Both the position numbers and the translations under genes were made by a program. The notes under the pieces were generated by a model that saw only the letters and a program-made list of their open reading frames with translations, was not told the DNA's origin and searched no databases. Shown piece by piece: positions 16,549 to 24,565 of a stretch of DNA of 64,000 bases. Location: the NCBI GenBank assembly GCA_035278025.1, contig DATEJK010000168.1, positions 1 to 64,000 on the forward strand, given 5' to 3'. Positions within the stretch are counted from its first letter, which is position 1, and the number at the start of each line of letters is the position of its first letter. The stretch comes from JAICWP01 sp035278025. GTDB taxonomy: Bacteria; Acidobacteriota; Terriglobia; Terriglobales; Acidobacteriaceae.

Positions 16549-18018
16549 GTGGCTCACCCCATCGCCGAAACCGCCACCGCTCTTCCCATTCTGGCCATCG
16601 TAGGCCGCCCCAATGTAGGCAAATCCACGCTCTTCAACCGAATTATCGGCCGGCGCCGCGCCATTGTCGGCGATGAGCCAGGCATTACTCGCGACCGCCT
16701 TTACGGCGAAGCCCACTGGGGCGGCCGCGAACTGCGTGTCATTGACACCGGCGGGATTATCCCCGAAGACAAGCAACTGATTCCGGCGGAAATCTTTCGT
16801 CAGGCTCGGGTGGCCCTGGAAGAGGCCTCTGCCATCGTCATGGTGGTGGACGCGCGCACCGAACTGGCCGCGCCCGACCTTGATCTCGCCCGCCTGCTGC
16901 TGCGCACAGGCAAGCCCCTGTTCCTGGCAGTCAACAAGGTGGATACGGAAAAGCAGGAAGCCATCGCCGAGGAGTTCCGCCGGCTGCGCATCACTAACCT
17001 GTTTCCCGTCTCCGCGGAGCATGGCCGCGGAGTGGCCGAATTACTCGATGCAATCGTGGACACCTTGCCGGCGCCCACAGACGAACAATTAACCACAGAG
17101 GACACAAAGGACACGAAGGATAAAACAGACACAAAGGACACGAAGGATAAAACAGCGGAGGGCGAAGGAGGTGAAAAAGCTGCCCGTGAAACCCGGGTGG
17201 CCATCATCGGGCGGCCGAACGTGGGCAAGTCCACGCTGCTCAACCGGCTTGCCGGCTCCGAACGAGCCATTGTTTCCCCCGTTCCCGGCACCACCCGCGA
17301 CGCGGTGGACGAAATTGTGGAACGGGACGGTCGGCGTTACCGGTTCATTGATACGGCCGGGATACGCCGCAAAGGCAAGACCCACCTGATGGCGGAAAAG
17401 CTTTCCGTGGTGATGGCGCGCAAGCATCTGGAATTCGCCGACGTCGCGCTCGTACTGATTGACGCCACCGAGGGGGTGACTGCGCTCGACGCCACCATCG
17501 CCGGCTACGCCCATGAGAGCGGCCGCTCCGTCATCATCGTAATCAACAAGTGGGACCTGGTTGCGGGCAAAAAGCTGGAGAGCTGGCGTGGGCGCAAAGT
17601 GCCTCCGCAAGAGCGCACGCTGGACCGCAACCTCTATGAGCAGCAGGTGCGACGTTCGCTGAAGTTCCTGGAATATGCGCCTGTAATTTTCATTTCCGCT
17701 TCCACCGGCAAGAACGTGGACAAGATTTTCCCTGTCTTGCAGCAGGTAGCCGAGGAACGCCGCAAGCGCATTCCCACCTCCGCCATGAACCGATTCCTCA
17801 AGCAGGTGGATTTCGAGCGTGCCTCCGTCCCCATGGCCAAGCGGGTGAAGATTTACTACATGACGCAAGCGTCGGTTGGCCCACCCACGTTTGTGCTCTT
17901 CACCGACCGCCCGGTGAAGTTGCACTTCTCCTATCAGCGCTTTCTGGAAAACCAGATTCGCCGCGCTTTTGGCTTTGCCGGCACCCCTATCCGCATCCTC
18001 ACCCGCGCCAGCGGCTGA
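16549..18018 (+). CDS. der: Ribosome-associated GTPase Der (EngA)
   Basis: A 489-residue protein with two tandem GTPase domains (P-loops GRPNVGKSTLFN near residue 20 and GRPNVGKSTLLN near 220) and a C-terminal KH-like domain from about 395. Der acts in late assembly of the 50S subunit. The only reasonable start is GTG at 16549; TATAAT at 16535-16540 ends eight bases before it, so the transcript may be nearly leaderless. The linker between the GTPase domains (about residues 181-205) is hydrophilic Asp/Lys/Thr-rich sequence encoded by a perfect 27-bp tandem repeat at 17101-17154. Der linkers vary, so function is probably kept. Confidence 0.95.
   Translation: MAHPIAETATALPILAIVGRPNVGKSTLFNRIIGRRRAIVGDEPGITRDRLYGEAHWGGRELRVIDTGGIIPEDKQLIPAEIFRQARVALEEASAIVMVVDARTELAAPDLDLARLLLRTGKPLFLAVNKVDTEKQEAIAEEFRRLRITNLFPVSAEHGRGVAELLDAIVDTLPAPTDEQLTTEDTKDTKDKTDTKDTKDKTAEGEGGEKAARETRVAIIGRPNVGKSTLLNRLAGSERAIVSPVPGTTRDAVDEIVERDGRRYRFIDTAGIRRKGKTHLMAEKLSVVMARKHLEFADVALVLIDATEGVTALDATIAGYAHESGRSVIIVINKWDLVAGKKLESWRGRKVPPQERTLDRNLYEQQVRRSLKFLEYAPVIFISASTGKNVDKIFPVLQQVAEERRKRIPTSAMNRFLKQVDFERASVPMAKRVKIYYMTQASVGPPTFVLFTDRPVKLHFSYQRFLENQIRRAFGFAGTPIRILTRASG
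17101..17154 (+). repeat. 27-bp tandem repeat inside the der linker
   Basis: Two perfect back-to-back 27-base copies (unit starts GACACAAAGGACACGAAGG) encode DTKDTKDKT twice in the der reading frame. The sequence before it (ACCACAGAG at 17092-17100) extends a word that I recall as a common intergenic low-complexity repeat in several soil phyla. Being a multiple of three and lacking stop codons in this frame, it is tolerated in a flexible linker. Confidence 0.9.
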
Positions 18019-18117
18019 CAAGTCATTCCGCTCCCAACCGAGCCGCAATGCGGCACAATGCGCACATGATGTAACCTATTGCGGACGGCTTCATCTGTAG
18101 GGTGGGGCCCCGCAAAA

Positions 18118-18450
18118 ATGATCCAGCGGATGATTGCGCAAAGCGTGCTGTGGGCGATGCTGGCGGGGATGTTTGTCCCGCTGGCTCCGGCTGCTGCCAT
18201 GCCGCACGCCTGCTGCCTGCGGCACCAGCAGCACTGCCATATGCCCCACGATGCCGCCTTCAGCAGCCGCAACTGCTGCCACCAGTGCTGCCGGTTCCTG
18301 GCGGTTTCCAACGCGTTGTTCGCGCCGGTCAGTCGCAGCCCGCATGGAAAGTTGCCGGCCTTCCGCCTGATCTCGGTTACCCGATCGGCGTTCTATCCTT
18401 CCCCCCTCCTCGCCGAACGCTCCGAACGCGCCCCACCAGCGGCGAACTGA
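18118..18450 (+). CDS. Small exported Cys/His-rich protein
   Basis: A protein of 110 residues from the ATG at 18118. Residues 1-27 are a signal peptide (SVLWAMLAGMFVPLAPAAA). Directly after it comes a dense Cys/His cluster, residues 28-62: HACCLRHQQHCHMPH, then CCHQCCRFL, with seven cysteines and several histidines in 35 residues. Such a cluster should bind a soft metal (copper or zinc) or form several disulfides in the periplasm. The rest is not recognisable. A TonB-dependent receptor follows 82 bases downstream on the same strand, suggesting a link to metal or metal-complex uptake; that link is inference. Confidence 0.65.
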   Translation: MIQRMIAQSVLWAMLAGMFVPLAPAAAMPHACCLRHQQHCHMPHDAAFSSRNCCHQCCRFLAVSNALFAPVSRSPHGKLPAFRLISVTRSAFYPSPLLAERSERAPPAAN

Positions 18451-18532
18451 CTCCTTAAAAAGTGGGTTTGGTGAGTTGCAGTGGGAGGGTGTCCCTGTCA
18501 TGGGGCGCCCGAAGGGATGCGTCAGAGAAGAA

Positions 18533-20740
18533 ATGCAGGTTCTACGCATAATTATGGCCAGCGCCGTGCTGCTGGCGGCAGTTGCTGCGGCCAGTATCTT
18601 CGGCAGCGTTCGCGGCCTGGTGCATGACCCACAACATCGCCCGGTGCAAGGCGCGCAAGTAACCATCCGCGCACAGAATTCACAGTGGTCGGAGGCTACG
18701 ACCACGAGTGCGATGGGCGAGTTTCAATTCAACACCGTGCCGGCGGGCCGCTACGTGGTTAGCGTGAACGCGCCTGGATTCAAGCCACAATCGCTGAAAG
18801 TGGCGGTTAACTCTGGCGGTGCGGTGAATCTCCATTTTCCGATGGCATTGGCCGAGGTGTCGGAAGAAGTGCAGGTCACGGCGACGCCTGAGGAAGTAGG
18901 GCCTCAATCTTCCACCACGGTCAGCGTGATCCATCAGCAGCAGATCGCCAACACTCCCGGCGCCGACAGCAGCAACAGCCTGGCCATGGTCACCGCCTAT
19001 GTTCCGGGAGCGGTGATGGTGCACGACCAGCTGCACGTGCGCGGGGGCCACCAAATCACCTGGCTGCTGGACGGCATTCCCCTGCCCAACACCAATATCG
19101 CCAGCAACGTCGGCCCGCAGTTCGACCCTAAGAACATTGACCAGCTGGAGGTGCAGCGCGGAGGGCTTTCCGCCGAGTACGGCGACCGCGCCTACGGCGT
19201 CTTCAACGTGATCACGCGCAACGGCTTTGAACGCAACAATCAAGGCGAGTTGGTCCTCAACTACGGGAATTTCAATACCACCGACGACCAGCTCAGCTTC
19301 GGCAGCCACACCCAGCGTTTTGCCTACTGCGCCAGCGTGGACGGCAATCGCAGTGATCTGGGCTTGCAGACGCCCGTTCCCCAGGCCCTGCACAACGCCG
19401 ATAATGGGTTGGGCGGATTTGCCTCGCTCATTTTCAACAGCACGCCTTCCGACCAGCTGCGGCTGGTGAGCTCGGTACGCCGCGACCACTACCAGATCCC
19501 CAACACTTACGAGCAGCAGGCTTCCGGCACCCGCGATGTCCAGGACGAGCAGGACGCGTTTGTGGATTTCTCATGGGCGCACATTGAGGGCGAGCATGTG
19601 CTGCTCACGGTCTCGCCGTTCTATCACTTTAATCGCGCACACTACCTGGCCGGGCCGCAGGACCTTCCCGTCAGCCCGGAAGACGATCGCGGCTCCAATT
19701 ATGCCGGCGGCGTGGTCAGCCTGGCGGTGGTGGAGGGCAGAAACAATGCCCACTTCGGCGTGCAGGGGTTTGCCCAGCGCGACAATACTCTGTTCGGCAT
19801 CAGTAACACCCCCGCCGGCACCTCCCTCCGCCAGCGCACCATGCTCTGGGGCCAACTGGAGAGCGCCTTCCTGGAAGACCAGTTCAAGGCCACCAAGTGG
19901 CTGACCTTCAATGGCGGCCTGCGCCTGACGCGTTTTTCCGGCGGCTTGAGCGAAACCGCCACCGACCCCCGCCTGGGGGTGGCTATCCAGTTGCCGCGCT
20001 TGCAGTGGGTACTGCGCGCCTTCTACGGCCGCTATTACCAGGCGCCGCCTCTGCTGACCGTGAGCGGGCCCCTGCTTGAAGTGGCCGCCACCCAGGGTTT
20101 CGGTTTTCTGCCATTGCGCGGGGAGCGCGACCGGGAGAACGAATTCGGGCTCACCATTCCCCTGCGCGGCTGGAGCTTCGATGTAGATCATTTCCACACC
20201 AGCGCCACCAACTACTTCGATCATGACGTGCTGGGCAATTCGAACATTTTCTTCCCTGTGACCCTGGCCGCAGCCCGCATCCACGGCTGGGAGGCCAGCG
20301 CGCGCTCGCCACAACTGGCGCACAGGCTGCAATGGCACCTTGCCTACTCGCACCAATATGCGCAAGGCCGCGGCGCGGTTACCGGCGGGCTCAGCGATTT
20401 TACCCCGCCGGAGAACGGCTACTACTTTCTGGACCACGACCAGCGGGACACACTCAGCACTGGCTTCCTGGCCAATTTGCCCTGGCATAGTTGGGCGGAT
20501 ACGGAGGTCTCGTATGGTTCGGGGTTCCTTAATGGGGATGGACCGGAGCACTTGGCAACTCACACCAGCGTGGATCTCAGCCTGGGGAAGTCGTTCGGGG
20601 AGGCGTGGTCGGTGCGGCTGACTGGGTTGAACCTGGCCAACAGCCGCTACCTGCTCGACAATAGCAACACCTTTGGCGGAACGCACTACAATTATCCCCG
20701 GCAATTTGCCCTGGGAGTGAGCTATAAGTTCAAATATTAG
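18533..20740 (+). CDS. TonB-dependent receptor with carboxypeptidase-regulatory N-domain
   Basis: A 735-residue outer-membrane receptor. It has a signal peptide (MASAVLLAAVAAAS), a carboxypeptidase-regulatory-like domain at about residues 25-110 (GSVRGLVHDPQHRPVQGAQV), a TonB plug at about 115-240 (VSVIHQQQI; LHVRGGHQITWLLDGIPLPN; GLSAEYGDRAYGVFNVITR) and a beta-barrel ending in the expected aromatic FALGVSYKFKY. I placed the start at 18533 because AGAGAAGAA precedes it and a signal peptide follows; an in-frame ATG at 18476 is weaker. The ligand is unknown; the Cys/His-rich neighbour upstream hints at a metal complex. Confidence 0.9.
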   Translation: MQVLRIIMASAVLLAAVAAASIFGSVRGLVHDPQHRPVQGAQVTIRAQNSQWSEATTTSAMGEFQFNTVPAGRYVVSVNAPGFKPQSLKVAVNSGGAVNLHFPMALAEVSEEVQVTATPEEVGPQSSTTVSVIHQQQIANTPGADSSNSLAMVTAYVPGAVMVHDQLHVRGGHQITWLLDGIPLPNTNIASNVGPQFDPKNIDQLEVQRGGLSAEYGDRAYGVFNVITRNGFERNNQGELVLNYGNFNTTDDQLSFGSHTQRFAYCASVDGNRSDLGLQTPVPQALHNADNGLGGFASLIFNSTPSDQLRLVSSVRRDHYQIPNTYEQQASGTRDVQDEQDAFVDFSWAHIEGEHVLLTVSPFYHFNRAHYLAGPQDLPVSPEDDRGSNYAGGVVSLAVVEGRNNAHFGVQGFAQRDNTLFGISNTPAGTSLRQRTMLWGQLESAFLEDQFKATKWLTFNGGLRLTRFSGGLSETATDPRLGVAIQLPRLQWVLRAFYGRYYQAPPLLTVSGPLLEVAATQGFGFLPLRGERDRENEFGLTIPLRGWSFDVDHFHTSATNYFDHDVLGNSNIFFPVTLAAARIHGWEASARSPQLAHRLQWHLAYSHQYAQGRGAVTGGLSDFTPPENGYYFLDHDQRDTLSTGFLANLPWHSWADTEVSYGSGFLNGDGPEHLATHTSVDLSLGKSFGEAWSVRLTGLNLANSRYLLDNSNTFGGTHYNYPRQFALGVSYKFKY

Positions 20741-20884
20741 GGTTCCTGTGTGGCACAGGCGCCCTTGCCTGCGCGGCGTGCGTGGCGGCGGTTACTTCGG
20801 GTACCATAGAGCAGGTGAACGGATGTGGCTGCTGCTGCGTCTAAAGTAGGAGCGCGCCCAGTTAAGAGGTGGGAGAGCAATAAA

Positions 20885-21487
20885 ATGAAGAGTTTAGCCG
20901 CACGTAGCGTGGCAATAGTAGCTTTGATTCTGGGTATAGCCGCGGCCGGTATGGCCGCCGGGCCGATGGACACCAGTTCGGTTCTGCGCCCCCCAAAGGG
21001 CGCCAAGGTTGCCATCGTAGTCTTTGAGGACCTGCAGTGCCCTATGTGCGCGCAGGTTTCGCCGCTGCTGGACCGGGCTGCCCAGCAGTACAACATCCCG
21101 GTCATTCGCCACGATTTCCCCCTGCCTAAGCATAGCTGGTCCTATCAGGCAGCGGTGTTGGCCCGCTATTTCGATACCCACTCGCAGAAACTGGGCGACG
21201 ACTTCCGCGACCAGGTGTTCGCCCATCAACTGGAAATCACGCCCGGCAACCTGCATGGTTTTGCCGAGCGTTTTGCCGCCGACCACAAAGTGGACCTTCC
21301 CTTCATGATTGACCCGCAAGGCAAATTGGCGGCCCAGGTGAACGCAGACCGCGACCTGGGTAACCGCATAGGCATCAATCACACGCCCACGGTTTATGTC
21401 GTAAGCAACAAGAACTCCAGCCAGCCTTACGTCGAGGTGACCGACACCAGCCAGTTGTTTCAGACCATTGACCGCATGAGGCAGTAG
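20885..21487 (+). CDS. DsbA-family periplasmic thiol oxidoreductase
   Basis: A 200-residue protein with a signal peptide (MKSLAARSVAIVALILGIAA) and a thioredoxin fold. The active site is CPMC (Cys52-Cys55) in VVFEDLQCPMCAQVSP; the cis-proline region is GINHTPTVYVV. Family members make or isomerise disulfides in exported proteins. The ATG at 20885 follows GGGAGAG at proper distance. It lies 144 bases after the TonB receptor on the same strand, and the next two genes are also thiol-redox proteins. Disulfide formation in the Cys-rich peptide at 18118 is a possible role, by inference. Confidence 0.9.
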   Translation: MKSLAARSVAIVALILGIAAAGMAAGPMDTSSVLRPPKGAKVAIVVFEDLQCPMCAQVSPLLDRAAQQYNIPVIRHDFPLPKHSWSYQAAVLARYFDTHSQKLGDDFRDQVFAHQLEITPGNLHGFAERFAADHKVDLPFMIDPQGKLAAQVNADRDLGNRIGINHTPTVYVVSNKNSSQPYVEVTDTSQLFQTIDRMRQ

Positions 21488-21592
21488 GGCGCAACGCTTC
21501 TAGACGCAGAGTCTTAAACGCAAGGTCCCTCGACTCGCGCTTGCCTCGCAAGCTCGGCGCGCGTTCCCTCGGGATGACAGTCCGAAAATTCG

Positions 21593-22093
21593 TTAGGCGG
21601 CGGATTCCTGGAGCTGGCGCAGCACTTCCAGCAATTCCGGGATTTCTGGCGTCTGATCCAGGGGATAAACCCGGCTGAAGGCGATGCGGCCGCCCTTATT
21701 CACGATAAAGACGCAGCGCTCGTTGATGCCTGCGATCGGCGGGCCTTCGCGCAAAATGCCATACTTGCGGGCCACCTCGCCATGAGGATAGAAATCGCTG
21801 CATAAGGGAAAGTTCACCATCCCAATGTCCTTTTTCTGCCAGGCGATATGGCAGGGAACGGGATCGTTGCTGATGCCCACGACCTGGGCATCGAGGCCGT
21901 CGAACCGTGCCAGTTCGGCATGGAACGACGGCACTTGGGCGGCTCAGGTGGGCGTCCAATCCAGAGGATGGAAGGCAATCACCACGTGCTTTTTGCCGCG
22001 GTAGTCGCGAAGCCGAAATTGGTGCGGTTTCTCACCAATCACTCCGGGCAGTTCGAAATCCGGCGCGGTAGCGCCCACTGGCAACGCGGCCAT
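21593..22093 (-). CDS. Peroxiredoxin, candidate selenoprotein (UGA at the catalytic position)
   Basis: Read from the ATG at 22093 (preceded by TGGAGG), the frame encodes an AhpC/TSA peroxiredoxin of 166 residues if the TGA at 21946-21944 is read through. Upstream: PVGATAPDFELPGVIGEKPH, then VVIAFHPLDWTPT. The next codon is TGA, exactly where the family has its peroxidatic cysteine (TPxC). The frame then continues with AAQVPSFHAELARFDGLDAQ to a normal end. Reading TGA as selenocysteine gives Sec50. A stem-loop with bacterial-SECIS geometry follows (21896-21932). Peroxiredoxins reduce peroxides; selenium forms are known. The alternative is a Cys-to-stop mutation. No sel genes are in the window. 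Confidence 0.85.
21896..21932 (-). promoter_or_regulatory. Candidate bacterial SECIS element
   Basis: On the minus strand, GCCGUCG pairs perfectly with CGACGGC. Inside, CCAUGCC pairs with GGCACGG except for one A-C mismatch, closing a five-base loop GAACU. The loop begins 27 bases after the UGA codon, and bacterial SECIS loops usually lie about 16-37 bases downstream with a G at the loop start. The element lies in coding sequence, as expected in bacteria. Confidence 0.65.
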
Positions 22094-22354
22094 GAATCCT
22101 CCACCAGCATGAAAGCAGTATCGAAGAAGTTATCTTAAAAGGCGGTCAACGGGCGCGGCAAGCGGCAGCCTGGCAGGCCAATTGCTCCATTTCCCATTAC
22201 AAACGCCGATACCTGATCGGCCATGTCCCGGCAAACCCTGGATAACAAACCCGGTTGCACCGGCATCGTATCTTTGTGTCAGACCGTCAGGACGGCTGGA
22301 AACTCTTATCGGCCAGCAAATTTTATATCCTGATCCCAAAATACGGAGTGCTTC

Positions 22355-23272
22355 ATGTTTGGATCTAAGCGTTATAACTACGGCCGCTTCAGTCGCGAGC
22401 AGCTGGAGGCGGAACTCAGGGCCAAGATGAGCGGTCCCAGGGCCGGGGAGGAAGCGCCGGATTTCGAGTTGCCGTCGCTGGAGGGCGAAGATATTTGTTT
22501 GAGCGACTACGCGGGCGAGAAAAACGTGGTGCTCACCTTCGGATCCGCCACTTGTCCCATGACCGCCGGCTCCATCCGCGGGCTCAATCGCCTGCATGAG
22601 AGATATGCGGATAAGGACGTTGAATTCCTGTTGGTGTACGTGCGCGAAGCCCATCCGGGTGACCAATTGCCCGCGCACCGCTCACTCGACGACAAAACGG
22701 AGGCCGCCGAACTGTTCCGCGAGGAAGAGGACGTGGAGGTCACCATCCTGCTGGACAGTCTGGACGGCAAGGTACACCGACAATACGGCAGCCGGCCCAA
22801 TTCCACATACTTGATTGATAAGTCCGGCTGCGTAGCCTTTCGCGCAGTGTGGACGCGTCCCAGGGCGGTGGAGGAAGCGCTGGAGGAACTGCTGAAGCTC
22901 CAGGAAGAGAGCGGGAAAGAGCACGGGGTAGTTCGGGACGGGGAGGACACTTCCCTGCCCAGGCGTCATAGCATGCTGCACGCGCACCGCGCCCTGGAAC
23001 GGGGCGGCCCACAAGCCGTGCGAGATTTCAAAAAAGCCATGGGCGCCAGCGGCCGCGTGGCAGTGGCGACCAGCCGGATGGCGGAACCGGTAAGGCTGCA
23101 TCCCGCCAAGGCCTTCGCCGCCGTCGCCATCACCGGTGGCGTCATTGTGGGCGCGCTCTACGCCGGAGTGAAGTTGCGCCAGCGGCGCCTGCAGATGCGC
23201 TCGCCTTACTATTTTCCCCGGCCGCGGCGCAAAAAGGGCGATACCGGCGGCTATGAGGCGGTGGGCATTTAG
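22355..23272 (+). CDS. Deiodinase-like redoxin protein with C-terminal membrane anchor
   Basis: A 305-residue protein. Residues 30-185 form a thioredoxin fold with LTFGSATCPMTAGSIRGLN (Cys67) and FLLVYVREAHPGDQ, followed by YGSRPNSTYLIDKSG. These match the iodothyronine deiodinase family (FGSCTUPPF, VYIEEAH motifs), with Cys where animal enzymes have selenocysteine. A hydrophobic segment at about 252-270 (AFAAVAITGGVIVGALYAGV) and a basic tail suggest a membrane anchor, which is not part of the core family. Bacterial members are probably thiol-dependent reductases of unknown substrate. Start: GGAG seven bases before the ATG. It is divergent from the Sec-peroxiredoxin, with 261 bases between. 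Confidence 0.82.
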   Translation: MFGSKRYNYGRFSREQLEAELRAKMSGPRAGEEAPDFELPSLEGEDICLSDYAGEKNVVLTFGSATCPMTAGSIRGLNRLHERYADKDVEFLLVYVREAHPGDQLPAHRSLDDKTEAAELFREEEDVEVTILLDSLDGKVHRQYGSRPNSTYLIDKSGCVAFRAVWTRPRAVEEALEELLKLQEESGKEHGVVRDGEDTSLPRRHSMLHAHRALERGGPQAVRDFKKAMGASGRVAVATSRMAEPVRLHPAKAFAAVAITGGVIVGALYAGVKLRQRRLQMRSPYYFPRPRRKKGDTGGYEAVGI

Positions 23273-23379
23273 AACGACGACTTTCCCGTTCATCCGGCTG
23301 GTTCCTGGCGCCCCTCAGCAGGGGCGGGCATGTTCAACAGGAACACAGGGATCCGGCACTGACTGCTGTTTGCGAACTT

Positions 23380-24501
23380 CTAGTGGCCACCGGTCGAATG
23401 CGCCTCGGCAGGCGGCAAGTTTACCGCGCGGCCGGTGCGAATGGATTCCCGCGCCGCATCCAGTATTTCCACCACCTGCACATTGAGCGGCGCTGCCACC
23501 GGATTTTCGATTGGCTTATTGTGCCGCAGACAATCCACGAGATAGCTGATGGGATTGCTGGTCTGGTGCGGCACCGGCCGCAGAGTCACGGGCTTGCCTT
23601 CCAGAGGCAAGTCATCGGCGCGCGCCGGCCGCAGCAGCAACTGGTCCTCGGTAGCCAGCAGGCTTCCCTTGGGACCGAACACCTGTACCCGATCCATGTT
23701 GTAAGGCCAATCCCAGGACGGTTCGAGAATGGCCACCGCATCCGGATATTCCAGAATGATGGTGGCGTCGTCCTCCACCCGGTTACGCTGCTGTGCCTTG
23801 ATTTTTTCCGCGGTGGCGAAGACCCGCGTGGGGCGCCCTTTCAGCCATAGCGCCCACTCCGCCCCGTAACAACCAAAGTCCATGAGCGCACCGCCGCCGT
23901 TCTTCACCGGATCATAAAGCCAGGCCTCGAATTCCTTCGAAACCCCGATTTCCTTCGGCCCTTCGTGTCCGTACTGCACGATGATTTTCTGCACCGGCCC
24001 CAGTTCGCCGCCATACACACGATGAAACAGGTCGTGGGTGGGCGCAACCCAGGCGTTCCAATAATTGACCATCAGCTTGATGTTTGCATGCCGCGCCAGC
24101 CATTCCATTTCCCGCGCGTCACGGGCGTTGGTGGCCATGGGCTTTTCGGTGGAGTAACTGATGTGTCGGCGGGCGCAAGCGCGCAGGATCTCCAGGTGGC
24201 GGTCGGTTTCGGTGGTCACGATCACCGCCTCCGGCTTGGCTTGGTCCAGCATCTTCACGTAGTCGGAATAGAACTTCACACTGGCGGGCACCTGGGCCTT
24301 CGCCTTCTGCACCAGGTCGGGATGTGGGTCCGCGATAGCTACCAGCTCGGCCTGCGGCTCTTTGCCGATGTCCTTGAGCAGGCCCCACACGTGGTCATGG
24401 TCAAGCCCGACAATGGCCAACCGCACTTTGGCATCGGCGGCCTGAGCTGGTGGAATGGCAGCAGCCAACAACAAAAGCGCGGGAAGAAGTCTCTTCAGCA
24501 T
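23380..24501 (-). CDS. Exported Gfo/Idh/MocA family oxidoreductase
   Basis: A 373-residue NAD(P)-dependent sugar-type oxidoreductase. The signal peptide is MLKRLLPALLLLAAAIPPAQA; the Rossmann start is VRLAIVGLDHDHVWG with VAIADPHPD. The STEKPMATNARDAREME segment holds the conserved EKP motif, and the C-terminal domain follows from about residue 145. GGALMDFGCYGAEWALWL is typical. Acidobacteria carry many exported members, thought to act on sugars or amino sugars with a tightly held cofactor. It is convergent with the deiodinase-like gene. Confidence 0.9.
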   Translation of the reverse strand: MLKRLLPALLLLAAAIPPAQAADAKVRLAIVGLDHDHVWGLLKDIGKEPQAELVAIADPHPDLVQKAKAQVPASVKFYSDYVKMLDQAKPEAVIVTTETDRHLEILRACARRHISYSTEKPMATNARDAREMEWLARHANIKLMVNYWNAWVAPTHDLFHRVYGGELGPVQKIIVQYGHEGPKEIGVSKEFEAWLYDPVKNGGGALMDFGCYGAEWALWLKGRPTRVFATAEKIKAQQRNRVEDDATIILEYPDAVAILEPSWDWPYNMDRVQVFGPKGSLLATEDQLLLRPARADDLPLEGKPVTLRPVPHQTSNPISYLVDCLRHNKPIENPVAAPLNVQVVEILDAARESIRTGRAVNLPPAEAHSTGGH

Positions 24502-24565
24502 GTGTTTTCCATGCGCTTCACATTACCCAATGCTATACAGGTTGCGCGGTAATTTTCCAGAGTCC

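Noticed and set aside
17101..17154. Tandem repeat considered as a CRISPR fragment
   Set aside because: The two 27-bp units are directly adjacent with no spacer, lie inside der in frame, and no cas genes are present.
18018..18060. GCCGC-AAT-GCGGC hairpin after der as a terminator
   Set aside because: Only a 5-bp stem with a three-base loop and no following T run.
21593..22093. Simple pseudogene reading of the interrupted peroxiredoxin
   Set aside because: Only one stop, located exactly at the catalytic residue, with intact frame, ribosome site and a following SECIS-like hairpin; a pseudogene usually shows random lesions. Not fully excluded without the sel genes.
23310..23325. GCCCCT-CAGC-AGGGGC hairpin between the convergent deiodinase-like and Gfo/Idh/MocA genes
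   Set aside because: The stem is short and neither side has a T-tract, so I do not call it a terminator.
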